The notes under the pieces: model-generated | What the model was told of the DNA's origin: nothing | The model's database searches: none | Seen by the model: only the letters and a program-made list of their open reading frames with translations | Shown here: positions 1 through 11,072 of the stretch, one piece after another | Position numbering within the stretch: position 1 is the stretch's first letter | Layout: each line of letters opens with the position of its first letter | Source of the DNA: Plakobranchus ocellatus | Lineage: Eukaryota > Mollusca > Gastropoda > Plakobranchidae | Length of the DNA: 24,101 bases | Assembly: GCA_019648995.1 (NCBI GenBank) | Contig: BLXT01000264.1 | Span: 899,873 to 923,973 of the forward strand | Direction of reading: 5' to 3' | Made by a program: the position numbers and the translations under genes

Positions 1-429
1 TTTTTTTGTTTTGTTTTGCTTTGCTTTTTTACACAGTAGAATTGTTGATTTTTAAATTTCTCCTTTATTTCAGTGGAGACTCATAGTCTCTTGCGAACAG
101 GCATAGACGTAAGTTCTTAAGAATATTTAGGGAGGAATGTTTTCAAAGTAGACTTATATTGTAATCAATCAGAGTAAAAAATTAATTTTGTCAGTGTGCT
201 TAAAACGAAAGAGGCTTTATGGTTATAAATAACCAAATGTGTTGCGTCCATATCTTATTTTCACTTAAGCTTTACAATTCTATTTAAAAAAACATCAAAT
301 TTCCATCAATTTCGTATTGCCACACATCAAATTCTATGAGCACACGACATGTCTCTTAAATTATGTCATAAATCTCCATTGAGGAATAGAAAAGCTTACG
401 TGATTTGGTTTGGTTTTATGAGTTGCTAG
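1..429. other. Non-coding, one exon-like segment
   Basis: The stretch begins with a T-rich tract. Bases 74-108 lie between a good acceptor (TTTATTTCAG) and a consensus donor (GTAAGT) on the plus strand and are open in one frame (ETHSLLRTGID). Nothing else is recognisable. Confidence 0.4.
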
Positions 430-565
430 CTCCTAAACAATGTTGTTGGCTTTCAGGCCCTCCGTCAGGCTAGTGCGCCGGTGGCGGGGCTCGGACTCAC
501 GACAGAATAGTCCCTGCAGGTCTCTAGGCGAATTCACTGACTATTGTGCCACCACTGCCTCATAG
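430..565 (-). mobile_element. tRNA-derived SINE-like sequence
   Basis: On the minus strand, an A-box-like GGTGGCACAATAGTCAG (about 555-537) is followed about 40 bases on by a B-box-like GAGTCCGAGCCCCG (about 499-486), the spacing of an internal Pol III promoter. A GC-rich tail with GACGGAGGGCCTGAAAGCC follows. It does not fold as a tRNA with a matched acceptor stem. The patch is far more GC-rich than its surroundings. The outer limits are estimated. Confidence 0.55.
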
Positions 566-889
566 CCTTCAAATAAAACATTGTCGGTTAACAGCGCCAA
601 ACTAATATGCAAACATGGGAACCATAATGCAACGTACAGTACGATAGAAAACAGTCCGAAAATGAATAAAAATGTAATTGAAATAAATAATGTACACGAT
701 GAAAATAAAATGATTTCGTTAATTTCCAAACTTTCTCAACATCTACAAATATTAGAGAAGAGATGCATAAAAGCTCTCTTTTTCTAATCACGTAATGGTG
801 ACAAATCAAGAATAGAGCTGTTGCTGATTTCGTGGACTAAACACAATGATACAATATATATATGTAGGATAATGCACTATGATGTCAGG

Positions 890-1080
890 ATGAAAAACAA
901 AAACAACAACTTTCAAAATTTGGGCAAATAGGACTTTTGGTCATTAATCTTCACAGCAGGTGTCAATTTTTCACACTATGGTGCCAGAGAGGAAAACCAA
1001 AAACCTACAAAATGTGTGCAAATTTGACCCTTGGTAATTTATCATGACAGCAGGTGTCTATTTTTTTAACGTATGGGTAA
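890..1080. repeat. Diverged 94-bp tandem duplication
   Basis: CAAAATTTGGGCAAAT with CAGCAGGTGTC (954) recurs as CAAAATGTGTGCAAAT with CAGCAGGTGTC (1048), a period of 94. The copies are clearly diverged. No coding signal is present. Confidence 0.65.
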
Positions 1081-2929
1081 AATAAAGATGAAACTTTTTT
1101 TTTTCTTTAACCATTTTCTCCGAGTTGTTTTTTTTTTCCCTTGTAAATAATCTAGCGTGCTAAATGTAAAGTAATAAATGCCAGTGTCAATTCAACACGT
1201 TGGTTTCATCACTATTCTTAGGTAAGATAGCAGTTGGTGACCTTTGAATCTTCAAAATCCATTTACTCAATAAATGATCTAAGCTTTGTTGCTTAATCTC
1301 TCATGTGAAATGGATAAAATTCCAAATTTAAATTGTCATAAGCATCGAAAATTTGTATTACCAATTTGAATTGTCTTTTGTAATCCTTGAACTATCTGCC
1401 TTTTTTGCCTAAAATTTCTTTTTCTAGTTTCTGAAGAAAAAAGCAATACGTTTTAGATATAAGGAAAAACAGATTTAGGAAAGCTTAAAAATATATTTGC
1501 TTCCATTTATGGGCCTAAAATAATTTATTTCATTTATCGATAACAAACTTTCATTTGTGGCAAACTGCAATGTCTCTGTCTTCAGAATTTTTTTTTCAAT
1601 CATAAAAGTTATTGTCGCCGTTTATTTTTGTTGTTGTTGCCATTTCTGCCCTTACAATAATGTCATTTCTGCTTGTAGCAGCTAAAATAAAAACTTTCTC
1701 CTTTAGTACATATTCTCCTCCTCTTTATTACTCATCTTACACAGGCTTTGAGTTTTTTTTAGACATCAGTCTATCTTTATTTAGGCAGCAGAGGTTTTCG
1801 ATCTCGAATTTAAGAGAACTGTGCCGCCACTTTTAAGTGATGTTTATATTCTTTCCTCCTTGTAGGGGTAAACTTTTCCACCTTCATGGGACTGAGTAGA
1901 TTCTAATAACGATCGTAACGACCGACCGCTGTGAGTTTGTAACACCTTAAAAGCTTTAAAACTAACAACAAGAGTCCGCTGTGTGAAAGCTTTCACTTCA
2001 TCTTTAATTGAATGGGAGGAAGCGAAAAGTCCTGTACATTTGTCCACGATAAAATCATTTCCTGATTAAAATAACATTTGAAACTGATGTCAAATGTGTC
2101 TTATCTTTACACTATTTATTTTAAAAGCTTTTTTTCTCCTGTTTATCAAATAAAAAAACCAAAAACGAGCATAAAAGAATTGAGAACGTCAACAAATTTA
2201 GTCTTTACGCTTTTATTTACTTTAACAAGAATACAAAAGTTGTTTTTAGATACTTATCAATCAATGTGGGACAATCTACATACCAAAAGATTTTTTCTTT
2301 AATTTGAAGCCAAAATGACCATGCACGTCTTTTCGATCCAGACTTGATAACTTTGGAAAGCCTATTTACATCTAATACTAAAGTATTACGATGAAAAATA
2401 AATGTAGAAAAGGTAACTGAAAATTTAGTTAGCCTTTTATTTTTTTTTTAAATTCTTTTTAAGGTGGCTTGGGCCTCTAAAAACTAAGCTTAATTTTTCA
2501 CACACACACACACACACACACATGCACTCACAAACAGTGAGAGAAAGGAAAATTTTGGCACGTGGAAGCTGACTGGAATCTTTAGGTTCTGCAGGGGAAC
2601 GTTTCATCGCGAGCGTTTCTACCTCTGGCAAGCGGCGTCGTGGTGATGTAAAGTAATATCAAGTTTTTCATGATATTGCTCATAAGGTTGAGAACGAAAT
2701 TACCACCACAGATTCATTATTTTTGCCGAGACTAAATCAAAATTAATTTTAATTTTAACTATTTGTGTTGAGATAGAACTTAAATGGGAGCGAGAGGAAT
2801 TGTAGAACTCAATTAATGTTACCATCTGGCAATTTGATCCATATAACACTATCAGGTGGCAAATTTCGATAGGATAGTGTAAAAAGTAAAGTGGGTTCTG
2901 ATTGTTCTTGGCATACGGCTTTATGAGGT
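1081..2929. other. Non-coding AT-rich stretch
   Basis: I see no gene here. Short open frames have no domain or codon pattern suggesting use. The CA microsatellite and perhaps the tail of the SINE lie within it. Confidence 0.6.
2499..2522. repeat. (CA)n microsatellite
   Basis: An uninterrupted CA run of about 12 units is followed by TGCACTCAC. Confidence 0.9.
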
Positions 2930-3115
2930 AGTTTGCCATTGCTTTCCTCGGCGCTTTAATTTTGTCGGGTCTTAAGAGATTTAGCTACCCAATTAGTGCC
3001 GGGTGAACACGGAGAAGCAAAGATAAATTGATTTTGGCCCGGGCTGGGATTCGAACCCCGGATCTCTGACTACGTAGCCAACTGCCCTACCAGATGAGCC
3101 ACCGCTCGCAGAATA
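2930..3115 (-). mobile_element. tRNA-derived SINE with clear A and B boxes
   Basis: The minus strand has a D-arm-like TGGCTCATCTGGTAGGGCA and the B box GGGTTCGAATCCC (about 3060-3046), in tRNA order. The 5' GCGAGCG does not pair with the 3' CCCGGGC, so this is a SINE head and not a working tRNA gene. The body continues with a GAGGAAAGCAATGGCAAACT stretch (about 2950-2930). The far end of the body, perhaps near 2700, is not defined. Confidence 0.65.
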
Positions 3116-4396
3116 ATGAATAAAATTTTAAAAGCTTGATCATACTGACCGGCCTAGAGATACATTGATACAAAATGTCAGTAGCCTATGCCATTCTAAT
3201 TTAAAAAGCAAGGGACAAAAACCTGAAAATATTCTGCAAAATGTTTTTTTTTAAAGTGCAGCATAAATATTTTGTAAATTGCATCAAATTTCTTCAACGG
3301 CAGATGCATTCTTAGAAGAAGATGTTTCAAAGTGCGACAATTATCTAGAATCCAGATTTGGTTGTATTAATTTTGCAAGAGTCACAAATTAATGACCAGA
3401 TTCTTTTTCCCAAGGACATGTAGATGCATAGATACATTCACTGCCTGAACGCATATTTATGTTAGTGTTATGGTACATTGAGTTACATCTTTGTACCAGG
3501 GCAAATTCCTTTAAGAGAGCAGAAATGTATCTGGATCAAAAGTTTGAGGATGTGGGAAAACGTTTTCTTTAGGTGCCCTGTCTAAAACAGAAACTGGTGA
3601 TCATGGTCCACCACTCAAACCTGTTCTCAGTTAACTTTCTTGCCTACTTATTAAGAGCTTCAATAAAAGTTATTCTCTTTCTTCTCTACTGCGCTTGCTT
3701 TTAATTTTTTCGGTGATTGCTAAATCTTCTAAACCTTTTATGTTGGCAAATATGTCATAGACATTGTAGTTGGCTCCGGCCTATAATTTTAATTAATGGT
3801 CACTCAAATTTAGTTTCTTTCATTGGCGATTCATTAGACTTTTTTACGTCTATGGTATCCTTATCGTTTCTCAGATAAAACATATCTTTATTTCTGCCAT
3901 TTTTGCGTAAAAAATGACACTGTTTGTTTATAGTATTTTTATTTTTTGTATTCCATAGAATAGTACAGACCATTTACATGTTTTCATTGCGCTTAATTTG
4001 GTGTCCATACCAACGTTTCTGTTTGTCAAAGTTTTTTGGAACGAATATTTGGCTATTGCTATTCTTTTATGAAAAAGGATATTCTTATTTTGCAATATCT
4101 TTCTCAATGACAAAGAAATCAACAATGTGTGACATTCTTAGAAAATCCGCCTGATCTCTCTAGCATTCTCTTTCTACAGTAAAGTAAAGTCAAAATATTG
4201 ATTTTTACTTTAACGCGATTTTCTTTGTTATTGTTTTTCCAAATTAAAGTAAACTAACAGAGTACGATAAATCGATTTGTCGTTCTGATAGTAAACCAAG
4301 CTTCCTCTTGTTTTTCATCTGGATACAACTTTGGTGTAATGCAATAAAAAAAAAATTGGCCATTGTTAAATATACTGTGATTTTTTTCTTTTTTTA
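3116..4396. other. Non-coding AT-rich stretch
   Basis: I see no supported gene, RNA or mobile element. Overlapping open frames near 3924-4154 on both strands are low-complexity Phe/Leu-rich chance frames. Confidence 0.6.
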
Positions 4397-4993
4397 TGCG
4401 AATTACATCGAACGCAATGAATATATTTGCAGTCACTATGCTGTTCAAAGCCTGTAACAAGAAATTTTACAATTGAAGGGTACAAGGGAAAAACAGGGAT
4501 AGTCACAGAAAGATACTTTTGAGAAAATTCAATGTTTAACTCAGCATGTCATTCAATGTTTAACTAGTCACAACGTCATCTCTTTGCATTTGTGAATCTG
4601 GATGTTTTCTTATTTTAGTGATACTTTTTTAAGAGATAGTACATGTTGTGAACTAACACCCCACGGGCATGATTCAAAATTACATAATATGTGACTATCC
4701 CTGTTTTTTCCTTGCACCCTTCAATTTTATTTTAACAGAGAAAGATCTCAAAATTTTGGTTATTAATTTTTGTATTTTCCACTCGTTTTAGAGCGGTGAC
4801 AGAAAACACGATATGCACGCAAAACAACCCAATGAAAATATTTGCAGTCACTGTGTTATTCAAAGCCTGCGTTAAGAAATATTACTATTTTAACTTAACA
4901 AATAAAGATCTCAAAATTTTGGTAATCAATTCACGTATTTTCCAATCTTTTAAAACGGTGACAGAAAACACGTTATGCACACAAAAAACCTCA
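4397..4993. repeat. 163-bp tandem repeat interrupted by the MITE
   Basis: AAAGATCTCAAAATTTTGGT recurs at 4741 and 4904, the TTTGCAGTCACT segment at 4426 and 4841, and CGGTGACAGAAAACACG near 4794 and 4956. After subtracting the 252-256 bp insert, the spacing is about 163 bp, giving roughly two and a half units. An open frame across 4796-5059 is a product of the repeat and not a gene. Confidence 0.75.
4471..4726. mobile_element. MITE with 37-bp terminal inverted repeats
   Basis: Bases 4471-4507 and 4690-4726 are inverted copies, 35 of 37 identical, beginning AATTGAAGGG and ending at AGTCACA. The interior is non-coding and has a 24-bp direct repeat (ATTCAATGTTTAACT at 4527 and 4551). The element interrupts one unit of the surrounding tandem repeat, which reveals the empty site. 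No clear target duplication is left; a short TTA-like one is possible. The superfamily cannot be assigned. Confidence 0.75.
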
Positions 4994-5059
4994 GCTCTTG
5001 ACTTAAAATTGGATACATATAAACCTATACCAAAACTATTTTTGTTAAGTTTTAACTAA

Positions 5060-6269
5060 TGTTCTTGCTTGGCTTCACAACATTAAAACTCACTTTCCTT
5101 TACTGAAAATCTGTGAGGCTATACTATAAAATATTGTGATGCTGAGTGCAAAAAAGAATCGTGAGAAAGTAATAAAAAAAATTCTTACGAAGATCTAAGT
5201 ACATGGGGGTTTATACTCAAAATTGCTTCCCTTAAGTTTTGAAACTTTGAGGACAAAATTACACCTAGACCGCCGATATATACCGTCATGTAGGCCCTAC
5301 TGTAGATAGAGTTTGAGAATGCCCTGATTGTCTTGTAAATTTATACCAAGTATTTATTTTCCTATGGCATAAACTTTCGAATTTAAAGTGTTTCTCAATC
5401 TTTCGGTTAATAATAATACCATATTTAAATATTTTGAATCTCTCTAGGCTTCTAAAATTTAGTCCATGAGGTTTATCGGTTTTTCTTGCTATTAATTTCA
5501 GTCTGACAAGTCAGCAGGGATATAATATCGCATAAAATCGTGTTGCTGCCTGACGATTTTTATACCTGTTATTCGTTGTGTTGCATGGTGTATACTGCGT
5601 ACCACGGTTTAAGTCAAGTGACTAGTATACTGTACTATTTGATGTCCTATCTTAAATGACTTACTAAGTGTAGGATTCTGTAAAGCATAAAATTCTGATA
5701 TAATGATTCACTTAGAATTTAGATAGAAAATTCGTTTTCAATGTATAACCACTTAAACAATGTTTATAATAGGCCTACTATACATGTAGATCAATTTCCA
5801 AGAAGACTTTGCATATTGTGGATTTATTGGTTAGTAGGTATAGATAGTTTGAGACAACCTAGTATAAAGGACCCCTTTAATATTAGTATTGCACAGCCAT
5901 ATTGATACTGAAGTTCTCTGGGTAGGGTGGATCTAGGAGTGACTTGTGTCATTATAAGAGAAACGCGTTTTGACAATTAACTTCTTGGGAATGGCAGGGT
6001 AGTAATTTCAAGCAGTATAGTTAGGAAAAAATCGATATTAAAGTCTCAGGCTACAAAAGTTTTTTCACTATTCATCCAAATTTATTACACTTTGGCAGCG
6101 TTAAGGATGCCTCAGTCACCTTAGATATTTTGTTTAAAAGGAGATAAGTCACTCTCCCTTCTTGCAAAATGTGGACTTAAGGCCTTGTCATTCCAAGGTA
6201 GCGATTTACAAATTAAAAAGAGTAGCTGGGAAAGAAGTAAAGAATTTTATTTTGAGAAGGGTGCCGATG
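5060..6269. other. Non-coding AT-rich stretch
   Basis: No gene is visible. The next recognisable feature is the X-box at 6270. Confidence 0.6.
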
Positions 6270-6283
6270 GTTACCATAGTAAC
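6270..6283. promoter_or_regulatory. RFX X-box palindrome
   Basis: The sequence GTTACCATAGTAAC fits the X-box consensus GTNRCC-NN-RGYAAC at every position. X-boxes bind RFX factors and often sit upstream of ciliary genes in animals. GCCGCCACCATG follows at once (6285-6296), resembling a YY1 element or a Kozak context. The ATG frame stops after nine codons, so no gene is proposed. Confidence 0.45.
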
Positions 6284-6296
6284 GGCCGCCACCATG

Positions 6297-7529
6297 AATT
6301 TCAATTGCTCTTATGCACAGTGAAACACTTAATCAAAATTTTCGACATTAGAAATTATTTGGGTTCAAACATATTTTGGTTAAGCCAGATTTGCTTTTAA
6401 AAACAACTTCGGGACTATCAAAAATTTTGGTTTTACTATGTATTTTGCTTGCAATGTTTTTGATTTGTTCAAAGGTTTTTTGCTTTACTTCAAAATCCTT
6501 ATCCTCGTGATAGTTCAAGTTCAAATCTGTTGCACACGCAATATTTTTTTTTTTTTTTAACATCCTATGGAGGTTTTTTTTTTCGCAATTTTTTAAATGA
6601 AATATGTATTTATCGGTGAAGCTCTAAGTAAGTAGCTTTTGCCTCCATTCTCCATGAATGAAAGTCCATTAAAGAAAAATTAAACATAGAAGTTTGGATA
6701 TTAGCATTTTTCATGAATGCATCTTCAATAGCAATATTGTAGAGTTAGGATTTTCTATAAAAAAAAAAAGCATGTGCATCCACATGTTCTAAGAAAAATC
6801 CAGTACTGTTTCAAGTAAAAACGAGTGACTTGAACATACTGTTGATATTCTCTCAAAATTGTGACATTTTGTTTTGTTTTCATAGTCAAATCTTAGGCAA
6901 GAATGTCCGACCATACCCAAAATTCATAGAAAGTAGAAAAAAAGTAGTTTGGAATTTAATTGAACTGCAGGTGACTGAAAGTATGAAAAGTTACTGCAAA
7001 AATAAAGTATAGATTCTAAGATTTGGGACTTTTCACGTTTTGTTTTTTCTTTTTGCATGGTCTTGAGAAAAATTCTACTTTTTTATATATATTATAAACT
7101 GCAAAAGAATGACACAAATTACAAAATCAATTTTTCAATTAAATGCATTTTAAATTACTGATACTCCTACCCCCTACCCCATTTCCTCGAATAAAATGTG
7201 TTTGCCAATTTGTGGAAATTAGGATTTCATTCTTTCCATATGAATACAATGAATTAATCTTTTAAGAATATTTGAAAATAATTTGTGTTCCTGGGAGTCA
7301 AATTAAAATGACATGCCTGAGAAAAAATACAAAGTTGTTTTATTTTGTAGCTAATTTTATTTTTAAATTCATAGCAAATGCATTTCCAACATTCATATTG
7401 ACAGATATACATCAACAAATCCAATGAATGAGCAAAAATTGAAACAAGTTTGTCCATAAAAATACAATCACTGACGTGATTTTGAAAGTCAAAGCCAATC
7501 CAAGTAGATTTTACAGACTTCATCATAAA
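6297..7529. other. Non-coding AT-rich stretch with homopolymers
   Basis: The stretch contains several poly(T)/poly(A) runs (about 6545, 6573, 6760). Open frames such as 7254-7574 on the minus strand have no recognisable content. Confidence 0.6.
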
Positions 7530-7990
7530 AAATATCCAGACATTAAAGATCATAATGACTCCTTTACTCGCCACTAAAGGAACAAAAAAACATTCATAAT
7601 CTTTTGAAAAAACACTGTATATTTTCTTTAGCTAATATTGATAATCCCAGTCTTAAATCACAAAAGTGTAAAAGAAATGCAGGGGAACATTTTTCTTTTA
7701 GAATTATCATTAACTTGGGGAAAATTACAATTCTGAAAAAAAGATGGGCAGTAAAAAAAAAAAATTGAGACATTAACAATCATCGATGATTTCTTAACTC
7801 GCCATTAAAAGGAAGAAAAAAAAATATCTTTTGTTAAAGATTGTATTTTCTTTAGTTCATATTTGTATTCCCTTTCTTAATGCTAAAATTGTAAAAGTAT
7901 GAAATGAAAAGAAACATTTTTGTTTTAAATATATCATTAACTTGGGGAAAATCACAATTTTTTCAAAAGAAAAACTTGCATGTAAGACAA
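7530..7990. repeat. Diverged ~230-bp tandem duplication
   Basis: ACTCGCCA(C/T)TAAA occurs at 7566 and about 7797, and TCATTAACTTGGGGAAAAT at 7707 and 7934, a period near 230. Other matching blocks lie between. The copies differ by many substitutions and small indels. Confidence 0.65.
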
Positions 7991-8729
7991 GACACCCATT
8001 TTTTACATATTTAAATTTTAAAAAACCACCTGAATTATTTTTAAGAAAAAAATTCTCTAAAGGTCTGTTTTAAATCATCTTAAATTGCTTTGATTTATTT
8101 TTCTTTTTATGTAGAAGTAAAATGGCTTTATAGGACAGATCATATTGTGGCAAAAAACAAAAAAAAAAAAACAGTCAATAGTCATACTACTCACTGACAT
8201 ATAAAATTTAAACCAGGACTTTTCCCTGCAACAAAACCTTCTACTTTATATTGCCACTAGGAATTACAAGTGGGTAGGGTCAGGGTCACCTTTCAGTAAA
8301 CTACAAACAATATAAAATTTAGGTTCCAAAGAACCCATGAGAAACTTACAAATGACAAATAAACAAGAAAACAGCCACCAACTAGAATTGACATGAAATA
8401 AGAAAACAATAATTGAACTCTTGAAGATAATATGTTTTACCATTAAACTCCCTGAGAATCTTTTACATGAGGATATTTACTATGTACCCCACCTAAGAAG
8501 TCAAAAGGCACAACCTTTCATTATATTTTAAATCATTATATATTGTTCTGTAAGATCAGTATTTGTATTGATTAAATTCTTTTATCTCTTGACATTATTT
8601 ATTTTACTTACATGTACACCTTACCCTTTGTTTCTTGCCAGTACTGTTGAACAACAGATATATAAAGGTTGCTGCATCATTATAAAATTGGTGTACATAG
8701 TTTGCTCTTTTGATGGGAGACAATCTTTG
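7991..8729. other. Non-coding AT-rich stretch
   Basis: I see nothing in this stretch beyond poly(A) runs near 8155. Confidence 0.6.
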
Positions 8730-8873
8730 AATACTATTTCAAAATTGATGTCCTAAAGATCATCTTTCCTAATGACTAATACTATTTCAAAATTGATGTC
8801 CTAAAGATCATCTTTCCTAATGACTAATACTATTTCAAAATTGGCGTCCTAAAGAGCATCTTTCCTGATGACT
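8730..8873. repeat. Three tandem copies of a 48-bp unit
   Basis: The units are 8730-8777, 8778-8825 and 8826-8873. The first two are identical and the third carries a few changes. The identity points to a recent duplication of the first unit. An open frame to 8756 runs into it but shows no sign of coding. Confidence 0.92.
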
Positions 8874-9233
8874 GCCACCAGGCATCAAAACTGAGACTGA
8901 TTCTTGTGCTGTTTCTTAGAGTACAATAAATTTACTATGATTCAACTTTTTGTTAGGTTAGCTATCACTTTTCTGTGAGGTTAATGGAACAAATTAAAAA
9001 AAGATTAATTTATATGAAAATGAGAGCCATTCTATGTTGCAGAGCTCGAAACTACCATGAGCAATGTGAGCCAATAGTGCTAAAATACTTTTGCTGATCA
9101 TTTTGACTTTTTAAAGTAACTTGATTAGTGACAGACATTGTGCCCCTACTGCTTAGCTGAGCACATCAAAAGATTTGTGTCACTAGATCTATAGAACCTT
9201 TGCAAACCATGAAAGCGTGAAACTCCAAAGAGT
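8874..9233. other. Non-coding flank of the LTR element
   Basis: No gene signal is present. The last five bases, AGAGT, may be the target duplication of the gypsy-type element. Confidence 0.55.
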
Positions 9234-9705
9234 TGTGGCGGTTTGCAGTGTAAAAATCAGGGAAAATCCATACCAAGACATTATGAATAGTGTTGCACAG
9301 TTCCTGACGTCACCATGGAAGAACAGCGTCAGTTGTGACATAAAGGTGGAAAGCGGTTGGAATTTGGAATTGGAGCTGAAGGCAATCGGATGCGTTTCAC
9401 GAAGCTGTTACTGTGTTTGTACTGTTACTTTCCTCCAAGTCAGAGCAGAGCACCTTGAAGGTCAGCTGTTTAGTTATAAGCTGTACAGGCTCCCACATAG
9501 TCCAAGAGAGGCTTCTAAATAGGGGCCCGTTATCATCCCTGTATTTCTGTTCTTCCTTGTCCAACCAATGGTCGCCTCCCAAATAGATCAAGTGTAGAAT
9601 TAGCTTTCCCTTAATATAGTTATTAGCTTCAGTACAGCCTTAGCAGTAGAGAAGTATCCTTTCTGATTCATACGTAGTTCGATAGTGAGTTACTGGGCGG
9701 AAGTG
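9234..9705 (+). repeat. Left LTR of the gypsy-type element
   Basis: The parts 9236-9305 and 9611-9705 match the right repeat; in the first 70 bases I count 62 identities. The 305 bases between them (9306-9610) are absent from the right copy. That block begins GACGTCACC and has a GTGACATA arm, which looks like U3 regulatory sequence. I therefore favour a deletion in the right LTR over an insertion here, but the window cannot settle it. Confidence 0.75.
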
Positions 9706-9750
9706 AGAAATTGTAATGTTATGTCAGCTTGAAAACAGCTTACACAGTAA

Positions 9751-10101
9751 GCACATAATACCACCCGATCGGTTTTAAAGAAAATTCAGAAACATCAGAA
9801 GAGAGATTATGCCTTGAGGTTAAAGCAGCATCAGTATAACCGGGGAGACGTAGTGTATTTACTAGACACAGGAATAGAGAAGGGTATGTCAAGTAAACTC
9901 TCGTTACCTTGGAAGGGGCCGGGGATAGTTATTGAAGTTATTACACCATATTTATGTAGGGTCCAGATAGGAAGATTGGTCAGTGTTGTAAATCATGATC
10001 AGATGAAACTGTGTACGAACTCTCCAGATTCAATCCCAATATGGCTTCAAAAGTCGGTTTCAAGGAGCAAATCGGAGGAACAGAATAAATACTGTTTATG
10101 A
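9751..10101 (+). pseudogene. Ty3/gypsy integrase C-terminal remnant
   Basis: The frame opens after the stop at 9748-9750 and closes at 10101. The translation shows a QKRDYALRLKQH stretch, GDVVYLLD, LPWKGPGIVIE and VVNHDQMKLC in that order. This is the layout of the integrase C-terminal region of metazoan Ty3/gypsy elements: the (Q/K)(K)xYD helix, then GDxVxL, then WxGPxxV, then VVHxDRLK. In an intact element it binds DNA and helps target integration. The zinc-binding and DDE catalytic domains that should precede it are gone, so this is a truncated non-functional piece. The C terminus IPIWLQKS resembles molluscan gypsy elements, as far as I recall. Confidence 0.82.
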
Positions 10102-10254
10102 AGGCAGGGTGTAGACGAATTGTTGATGATCCAATGGGATAAATGTCTGGAGTGGTATCATGGGCATTGTGTTAGTCTAGATAGGAAGAGAGCATCTCAA
10201 CTCAAACTATGTTATGGTCCAGAGTGTTGTGAATAAGTCACTCACCATGGTCTT

Positions 10255-10575
10255 TTGCTCTCTGGTTATCTTCCTCTACACAGGATGGAGCTTGTTGACC
10301 ATTTTATCAATGAGACTGATTTCCGGCTCTTCCGGCAGTACTGCCGCTTCAAGGAGCTTCTGAAGGAAGACAAGAAGGCCTCTGAGTACTGGCACTGGAG
10401 ACATCAGAGAACTGTGAGTCTCAGAGGGTTAAAAAAAACGTCTAGATCCCCTCAGTCCAGGTCTCGGCGGCATCAGCTGTCAAGGTCCAGACAGTATAGA
10501 TCTCGATCCGGGACCCAGCCACGCCAGAGATCTCATAGGAGAAGTCATTCACAAGGCGCACTGAAGATCTTATGA
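10255..10575 (+). CDS. Arg/Ser-rich reading frame of the retroelement
   Basis: The frame is open over 106 codons, with the first ATG at 10285. The start MELVDHFINETDFRLFRQY is followed by a helical charged stretch, then from about residue 60 by SR/RS-rich sequence (RSRSG, SRSRQ, RSHRRSHS). A pyrimidine-rich tract and CAG lie just before the ATG and resemble a splice acceptor, so an intact element may express it from a spliced transcript. It sits downstream of integrase on the same strand, where some gypsy elements carry an extra frame. I do not recognise a domain. It may be the first part of one protein continued in the fragments at 10772 and 11073. Confidence 0.5.
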   Translation: MLSGYLPLHRMELVDHFINETDFRLFRQYCRFKELLKEDKKASEYWHWRHQRTVSLRGLKKTSRSPQSRSRRHQLSRSRQYRSRSGTQPRQRSHRRSHSQGALKIL

Positions 10576-10771
10576 AGGAAAGGAAGAGATCACCCCTTTC
10601 TGACCCTTAGAGAGGGCAGAGGAGATTGCCTCCTGCCATCACGATTTCCGGTCCTCGTGGCCAGTCAGTTTGCACATATGTGCCTGGACTTTGTTCCCTT
10701 CCCAAAATCCTCGCTCCACAGGTTGATAAAAAAGGGCAGAGACAATCAGGGCACAGAGATGTAGGACACCG

Positions 10772-11035
10772 ATGACTGCCAAGAATGGAAAAAAGGTAAA
10801 GTTGCGGTGGAGGCAGCCAGCGCCTGGAAAACCTCGACCAGTAAGTAGTACCTGCCCAATATGTAACTGCCCGAGCAACCCAGTGGACATCAAAAAGCAT
10901 GTCCTGGAACAGCATCTGCCAGTATGCTTCAATTTGTGGTGGAACGGAGGTGAGACTTTACTCAAGGAGCGAATAAATAGCCTAGATTTTTTTATTGCAA
11001 TATCGGGACATAACAGTAGGTATGATCGGCTTTGA
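10772..11035 (+). pseudogene. Zinc-finger-like fragment of the retroelement
   Basis: The frame encodes 87 residues with CPIC followed after eleven residues by H-x4-H, a C2H2-type spacing (C-x2-C-x11-H-x4-H), then HLPVCFNLWW. The later part reads LDFFIAISGHNSRYD. The frame is lost at 11035, and a similar-style sequence resumes in another frame at 11073, so the copy is probably frameshifted. The role is unknown; binding of nucleic acid is only an inference from the finger. Confidence 0.45.
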
Positions 11036-11072
11036 AGATGGTTAATGAGAAACTTAGATTTCTCATGGAGGT

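Noticed and set aside
3035-3112. A functional tRNA gene on the minus strand
   Set aside because: The D-arm and T-arm look right, but the 5' and 3' ends do not form an acceptor stem and the anticodon stem has mismatches. It fits a SINE head better.
4796-5059. An 87-residue plus-strand frame as a gene
   Set aside because: It runs across the 163-bp tandem repeat and repeats its own sequence with that period.
7254-7574. A 106-residue minus-strand frame as a gene
   Set aside because: Its composition is that of AT-rich DNA, it has no domain, and part of it lies in a diverged repeat.
10607-10965. Two overlapping minus-strand frames of 102 and 108 residues
   Set aside because: They are antisense to the retroelement frames, have no recognisable domain, and the region is simply richer in GC.
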